Shown in pieces: positions 58,500 to 64,000 of a DNA stretch of 64,000 bases (its first letter is position 1; every line of letters starts with the position of its first letter). The stretch comes from Cryptomeria japonica (taxonomy: Eukaryota > Streptophyta > Pinopsida > Cupressales > Cupressaceae): assembly GCF_030272615.1 (NCBI RefSeq), contig NC_081414.1, positions 812,919,069-812,983,068 on the forward strand. The letters are read 5' to 3'. The position numbers and the translations under genes were made by a program. The notes below the pieces were generated by a model. The model was not told the origin of the DNA. It did not search any database and saw nothing but the letters and a program-made list of their open reading frames with translations.

Positions 58500-58745
58500 G
58501 TGAAAATAGGACAATCTCGCAAATTTTTCATTATTCACCCTCTTTTAGTGAAAAATCGGGTTTTAACTCTGATTTTGCATTCTTTTTGGTTGATTAATGT
58601 AAAATTGGGTTTTAACTATGATTCTACACTTAATTATAAATTCAAATGTAAATCGGACCTATACATCTTATTTACGCCTTTTTGGTCATTCAAGTGCAAA
58701 TCAGACCTATAGGTTCCAATTTACATCATTAATATGCACGATTTG
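58500..58745. repeat. Palindrome array, block 1 (period about 48 bp)
   Basis: Imperfect palindromes of about 34 bp are centred near 58566, 58613, 58661 and 58710, with a weaker one near 58518. Arms are of the type GTGYAAATCGGA and its complement; the unit at 58691-58727 has the perfect centre ACCTATAGGT. Spacers between palindromes are short and T-rich. Confidence 0.65.
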
Positions 58746-59040
58746 CAATTATGATTTTGAAGTTTGTTTTTTATCAAGTTTCTTTTACTTTTCTTATTTC
58801 TCCATACTTTCCCTATTTTTCATTATTGTTGTTTTATTTGAAGAGGATTTTGGAGTGTATCAGTTGGAGGCGCCTGATTTTAGCAAAGTCAATTTTTCTT
58901 TATCATGATATGTATTATCTAAGCTTTTGAGTTGTTTTATTACATGCCCTAGTTATCAATTTGTATACTCAATGCATATCAAAGGTTTCATTGATATATG
59001 TTGGATTACAAATCTAATTTTTAACTTTGAAGTTATGTAT
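58746..59040. other. AT-rich spacer between the two palindrome blocks
   Basis: T-rich DNA without palindromes of the array type. No coding motif is seen. Confidence 0.4.
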
Positions 59041-59840
59041 CCTAGTGGTGACGAGACTGTATGTCCATCACACACCATGTCATGCTTCATGGTTGTGGCA
59101 GGCATACACCCCTACCACCATTGTCTTTCATTTTTGGCGTTTATGTTGGTCGGGGATATTAATCTGACCCTTACCATAGTCTTTGAATGTGGTGGTGATC
59201 AGGGTAATATCCTCGATCCCCCTCACCGATTTCTACCTTTATTGCAATGAAGGTAGTGGTCGGGTTTTTAAACTTCGACACCCACCTTGTTCTATAGTAT
59301 TGGTGGTGGTCGGAGTTAAAAACCCGACCATCACCAAGGTTACTGTGCTTCCCTTTTTGCAAGGTGTTTGGCGGGTTTAGATCCCTACCCAAAATTGTTT
59401 TAGTTTCTATTGATAGTGTCAGTCGGGGATATATCCCCGCCCAACACTGTTTTTTAATTGTCCTTCCTTAAAGTGTCAAGTGGGGATGTAACCCCGCCCG
59501 ACACCTTTTTAGTTCATATTACCTCTTGTTGAGTGTCGGTCAAGGTTGTAACCTCGCTTGACACCCCCTTTGGCATTTCCATTGTTACAAAGTGCAAATA
59601 AGAGTTGTAGCTCCGATATGCACTTTTCTCAATTTAGTTTTACATAGTGTGTAACAGATTTATAACTCCGATTTGCACTATTATATGAGTTATTCTACAA
59701 TGCATTTCAAATTTATAAATCCAATACACATTATTCTTTTGATATTATTTTTTATTAGATGCAAATTAGACTTATAAGTTCGATATGCAATTGGTTTTGA
59801 TTTCACTTATTCAAGTGTAAATCGAACTTATTTGCATCCA
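59041..59840. repeat. Palindrome array, block 2 (period about 56 bp)
   Basis: At least twelve imperfect palindromes are centred near 59107, 59161, 59210, 59268, 59320, 59378, 59431, 59489, 59548, 59610, 59665, 59715 and 59775. Arm classes change along the block: GGTGGTGGTCGGG in 59190-59340, AGTGTCAGTCGGGG in 59415-59565, and AGTGCAAATCGGA in 59590-59840. Both arms change together. Examples are 59415-59448 (11 of 14 arm positions pair) and 59472-59505 (10 of 13). The centres are AT-rich (ATATAT, TTATAA). Confidence 0.75.
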
Positions 59841-59899
59841 AAGGACACACATCATGTGATATCATAGGTACTAGTTCAGTCTCTATCATTGATGCAATT

Positions 59900-60780
59900 A
59901 CTTCACAAGCTCTCTAAATACATGTTATTCTTTCCACTTCCATAAGTGAAACAACCCTTGATACACCTCATGACAAGCTATATATTGTGTTGCTTCCTAA
60001 TTTGTTTGAGGTCACATCTTCCATGTTGGAAGATTTTGATAAATTTATGTCAGAAACCCAAGTTCCTCCTCAAGTTTCTAATGCTAATTCTAATCCACCC
60101 ACTATTGTCACCTCAGATCCACCTACTATTACTACCAACATATAGTCTCAGGAGTTGGCAACTCAAGTGCTAACTACTAGAGTAGATGAAGATGCTTCTT
60201 TACCACCATGGCTGGTGTCCAATGTTGCTAAGAGGAAGAAGTAAGCCATCTCTCTTGATGACTTTGATTTCAGTCAATTGGTACTAGTTAAGCCCAAAGT
60301 TACAAAAAAGCCCAAGACTTTATCCACATTGAGAATAGACCCATCCAAAGACAAGTATATAGAAATGACCATTCCTCCTTCTAACATAGATTTGGACAAA
60401 GTACATGATACTGATTATATCATTAAGATAATTGATTTGGGCAAGCAAACACATCAAGGTACAATTGATGATCAAATGGTTTTCTCTAAATATCATGTCA
60501 ATCATCTCTTCCATTTGGAGGATGTTATAAGGAGATGTTGCAAACACAAAATCTCTTGGAATCCCAAGAAGTCAGTTTTTGGTGTTACCGAAGGTAAGCT
60601 TCTTGGTCACATTGCTTCTAAAGAAGGGATCAAAATTGATCTCGAAAGAGTTAATTCAATCCAGAGTTTATCTCTACCTATCAGCAAGATAGCAGTTCCC
60701 TCATTCTTCAGGAAGGTAAATTTTCTCTGAAGACTCATTCTACATTTTGCTGAAAAGACACGTCACATAGTAGATATGAT
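59900..60780 (+). pseudogene. pol: Gypsy pol remnant: linker and RT thumb, catalytic core missing
   Basis: 60278-60730 is open. After a non-catalytic stretch (VTKKPKTLSTLRIDPSKDKY) it goes straight into HVNHLFHLEDVIRRCCKHKI, SWNPKKSVFGVTEGKLLGHI and ERVNSIQSLSLPI, the RT thumb and connection of Gypsy pol. The fingers, palm and YVDD box that should precede this are absent, so an internal deletion is likely near 60470. Upstream codons (59940-60240, Pro/Thr-rich) with a few stops look like polyprotein linker. Confidence 0.75.
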
Positions 60781-61500
60781 GAAAGGAAAAATAGTTTTCC
60801 AATGGAATTCTGAAGGTAAAGCAACTTTCAATGAAGTTAAAGAGGCTATTGCTCATGCTCTAGTTTTGGTTTGTCCTAATTACACTCAAGATTTTAATAT
60901 ATAGCTATTCTTTAGAGCATACTATGTCCTCTATTCTCATGCAGAAAAATCAAGAGGGGATAGAATCTCCTATAGCTTTCATGAGTTTTCCTCTAAAATC
61001 TCATGAGTTCAAGTAATATCAAATGGAAAGACATGCTTATGTTGTAGTCAAAGTAGATAAATAGTTCGAGTTTTACATCTTGAATTCACATACCCTCATT
61101 TTGGTCCTTGATACTGCAATAATATCAATTCTTACTCAGTAGGAATTTGGTACCAAAAGGGGCAATTGGATTGCCAAAATTGAAGAATATGATCTTGAGG
61201 CTAGACATATGAATAGTTTTCATGGGAAAGGTTTATGTCAGCTTATGTTTGAGAATGGTTCATCTCACTCATGAGACAAAGCTAATGAAATTCTAGAGTC
61301 TTTACCAGCGGTGTTGTTTGTCAACACTATAGATGAGTGGTATTCCAATATTGCTCATTTCCTCACATATGGTGATTGTCCTCCATATTTGAGTTACAGG
61401 GAAAAAAGAAATGTCAAAATCAAAGTTACAAACTTTGTCATTTGGGACAATTGTTTATATAAAAAGAACATTGACAGTGTTTTCTTGACATGTGTTGATA
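60781..61500 (+). pseudogene. pol: Gypsy RNase H remnant, heavily decayed
   Basis: MKGKIVFQWNSEGKATFNEV and KEAIAHALVLVCPNYTQDF mark the start of the RNase H region. Scattered words follow in shifting frames (YPHFGP, a HYAVV-like stretch near 61030). A 65-codon open piece at 61311 reads DCPPYLSYREKRNVKIKVTN, the usual sequence before integrase. Confidence 0.6.
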
Positions 61501-62314
61501 AAGAATAACAGGTGAAGTTATTAGAATCCTTTCATAACTTAGCTTGTGGTGGTAATTTCTCTGCACCTGTGATAGCTCATTAAATTTTGAGAGCTAGGTA
61601 CTATTGGCCTACACTTTTCAAGGATGTATACAAATGGGTACGCAAATATGATCTTTGTCAACAGTTTGTTGGAAAGTAAAAGATTGCAGCTCTTCATCTT
61701 AAGCCTGTTGTTATTGATGAGTCTTTCAAATAGTGGAGTATAGATTTCATTAATGTAATTAATCCATCCTACAATATAGGACATACTTATGTTCTTATAG
61801 CTATGGATTATTTTACCAAATGGGTTGAAGCTATTTTAGTAAGGCATGCTACTTCAAAAGTGGTATGTCAGTTCTCGAAAGAAAATATTATTTATAGATT
61901 TGGAATTCTCAATAAGATTGTGGCAGATAATGCAACTACATTTTCCTCATATGAAGTTACCCAATTTTTCTTTGAGTATAGGATCACTCTTGCACATTCA
62001 TTCGACTATTATCCTCAAGGTAATGGTCAGGTGGAATCTAGTAACAAGAACTTGGTGAGTATCATGAGGAAGCTTGTTGATGATAATCAATTATTATGGT
62101 ACAAGGCTTTATTTGATCCTTTGTGTGTTGGTCACATTACTCCTAAGAGAGCTAATGGTATGTCTCCTTTTTAGTTTCTATATGGTCTCAATGTTGAAAT
62201 TCCCATTACTTTAGAATTATCTACTCTAAAGTTGGCAAAAGTAGTTGAGGATGAGACTTATGTTGATGCTCTAGATAAAAGAATTATGTTTCTCACTCAA
62301 TTGGAGGAACATCA
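61501..62314 (+). pseudogene. pol: Gypsy integrase, partly open
   Basis: The zinc region (SFHNLACGGNFSAPVIAH, then YYWPTLFKDVYKWVRKYDLC) is followed by WSIDFINVINPSYNIGHTYV, LIAMDYFTKWVEAILVRHAT and IVADNATTFSSYEVTQFFFE. Then comes YYPQGNGQVESSNKNLVSIM: catalytic Asp, Asp and Glu are present, though TDNG reads ADNA. 61803-62174 is open for 123 codons. Stops lie before and after. The frame ends where the next LTR begins. Confidence 0.82.
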
Positions 62315-63136
62315 TGTTGGATATTGATAGTGCTAGGATATGTTGTTGTCATTGATGTCAACATATTCTTGTGTTTTGTGTTGCAAAGAGTTGTTTTGTG
62401 TTCCGGTGATTGCTAAGAATTGATTTGGATTTGTGGTTCAGTATGAAGTATCTCTAGTGTCTCTATTTCAATCCTTATTTGTTTCAGTGATCCAAAATTT
62501 TACTTGATCATATCATTTGATCTAGTTTGAGGTTTGGTCAGTATGTTAAGTGGCTGACAAAGTCTAGTGTTTGATCTGTTGTGCTCCGGTATGATCATAT
62601 CTTTGGTTGCAGATTTGGGAGAGTGTTTTGTATGTTCATATGTATCTTCATTTCATATGGTTCATGATTTGGTGCACCGAAATCTATCTTTCTTATCTGA
62701 GTCATTGTTGTTATGTGTTCTTGAGTGTTAGCATGTTGATCGATGAAGATTTGAATAAGTGGTGTTGGTGTAGCTATTGTGGATAGTTTTAACGTGCTTG
62801 TTGGTTTTTCCTAATCATGTCCTATTTGTCTTGGTGGTCCACATTGATTATTGTGTGAATTCTTGATGATATTTTTGGTCTGGTGACATTTTTCATGTTA
62901 TGCGGTATTTTGGTGGTGTAACGTGTTGCGGTTGGTCTTGGTGAGATTTTTGGAGGTGATGAGTGTTTGGAGATTTTATTTAGGTCTATGTTATGCTATC
63001 TATGTCATTGTATTAGTCTAGTGGTTGATTTGTGTATCAGGTGATGTAAATTTGTAATTAGGTGTTAATTTTATGGTCGACCTTGTAGTCAAGGTTGATG
63101 ATTTGTATAAATGGGTGTAGTGTTCATGTAATTTGG
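62315..63136 (+). repeat. Copia-like LTR, truncated by the following LTR
   Basis: It starts TGTTGGATATTG and soon reads TTGTTGTCATTGATGTCAAC, resembling the start of the LTR at 4215 (TTGTGTTGTCATTGATGTCA). The tail has a TATA-like TATAAAT at 63106-63112. It lies directly on the Gypsy integrase end and is cut at 63137 by another LTR. It could be a solo LTR or the 5' LTR of an element that continues outside the window. Confidence 0.55.
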
Positions 63137-64000
63137 TGTAAAGTGGAAAATTGAACCCTAGTGACTCCCTACCTAAGAGAGAGAACGGAAGTCACTAGGA
63201 TGATTTTCACTTGGGAGAAATTTACATTCAAAAGAGGGGCTTGAATCCACTAGATCCAAATCTAAGGGAAACAAGGATGTGAATTCCAAGTGGATTGCAA
63301 GGGTTGAAGTGTGATTTTCCCTCTTTTGTAAATGATAAAGTTGACTTGTTGACCATGTGGAAAAGAGAGAGAAATGAGTGAAATGAGGGGCTACTAGTTC
63401 AGGATTGCATTGTAACTTTGCATCTAAGCTAATTAGACTGATACGGATCTGCCCTGCAAATTTGGAGAAAAGTTGTTAGGACCATGGCAGGAATGTACAT
63501 GATCCTCCACAAAATCTGGAAAACAAAAAGGGTTCTTCCATCTCTACAAATGAATCCCAAGCCTGCAATTATAGTTGTGCACCTAGAACCTACACACATA
63601 AAAGAGAGGAAAAGTGAGTTGTGGATAGGGGTTTGCCTTAGTCAAACCTCGATTGAGGAATCAACCTTGAAAGAAAGTAATTGCAAATGCTTGAATTTAA
63701 ACAATGGAAATGTATACCTTATAGATCTGCAACTTGTTGATGATGATTGCTTTGCTTCTTGAATGTAAATCACAAGTGTTGCATGAAATGTCATGTAACA
63801 TGATAAAACCCTAACACATACACATGCTTGCAAATGAATGTTGTAATGTTTCTCCCATGGATGAATGAAGAAGACTTGAATGCTTGAATGCTTGAATGCT
63901 TGATGATATATATCTTCACCTATGCTTGCTTATCATCCCTTTTCTTGAAATTTACCTCTCATTCCTCCTTATGTAAATGAGAAAACCAACTCCCTTTTAT
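63137..64000 (-). repeat. Gypsy-type LTR related to the one at 47116, reverse orientation, cut by window end
   Basis: The start TGTAAAGTGGAAAATTGAACC is the complement of the 47116-family LTR end. ACATTCAAAAGAGGGG, CCTGCAAATTTGGAGAAAAG, GGGGTTTGCCTTAGTCAAA and the GAATGCTTGAATGCTTGA repeat near the window end follow in the order expected for the reversed LTR. Divergence from 47116-48334 is substantial, so this is an older copy or a sister family. No primer site adjoins 63137, so it is a 3' LTR or solo LTR. Confidence 0.8.

Noticed and set aside
58500-59840. CRISPR-like array
   Set aside because: Regular spacing invites the idea, but the units are palindromes that vary in sequence, there are no constant repeats or unique spacers, and the context is a plant genome.

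Overview
The window looks like the repeat-rich, non-genic part of a large plant genome, most likely a gymnosperm (conifer-type) genome. The evidence is AT-rich DNA, almost wall-to-wall LTR retrotransposons of the Copia and Gypsy superfamilies, one very long plant L1-type LINE, and insertions stacked inside one another. Most pol genes are broken by stop codons, many of them explicable by C-to-T decay. I found no convincing host gene, tRNA gene or rRNA gene; the organism cannot be named from this sequence.

Layout. (1) 1-6492: a Copia-type element with only a gag gene and long LTRs; its left LTR runs off the window. (2) 7042-13999: a badly decayed Ty3/Gypsy element of the Tat type on the + strand (gag, protease, RT, two RNase H domains, integrase). 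A Copia element on the - strand (14000-27743, TSD AAAAT) is inserted just after its integrase. The 5' LTR of that Copia element is split by a third insertion (20926-27422, TSD GATAG), which carries one long ORF of unknown family (22006-25462, -) with a diverged tandem-repeat array upstream. (3) 30405-41116: a truncated - strand Copia element. Its 5' LTR is split by a + strand non-autonomous element (35113-40803, TSD GGAAA) coding for a coiled-coil protein with four CCHC knuckles and a second ORF of unknown family. (4) 42476-58420: a full-length LINE on the - strand with a 17-bp target duplication. Its endonuclease gene is split by a young Gypsy-type element (47116-54948, TSD GTTTC), whose only gene is an uninterrupted 1147-codon gag/protease-like ORF. 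(5) 58500-59840: an array of regularly spaced imperfect palindromes whose arm sequences change along the array while pairing is kept. (6) 59900-62314: remains of another Gypsy pol with the RT core missing, then a Copia-like LTR (62315-63136), itself cut by a reverse-oriented LTR (63137-64000) related to the one at 47116.

The genes do not form a cellular pathway. Autonomous elements (Tat, Copia, LINE) encode replication proteins, now broken. At least three elements carry gag-like or unknown ORFs but no polymerase and would have depended on partners. The most unusual features are the palindrome array, the 6.5-kb element with the unknown ORF, the four-knuckle element with its extra ORF, and the intact pol-less Gypsy ORF with a reiterated GC-rich hairpin in its LTR and leader. 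Boundaries backed by target duplications are firm; domain calls in decayed ORFs rest on motifs read by eye.
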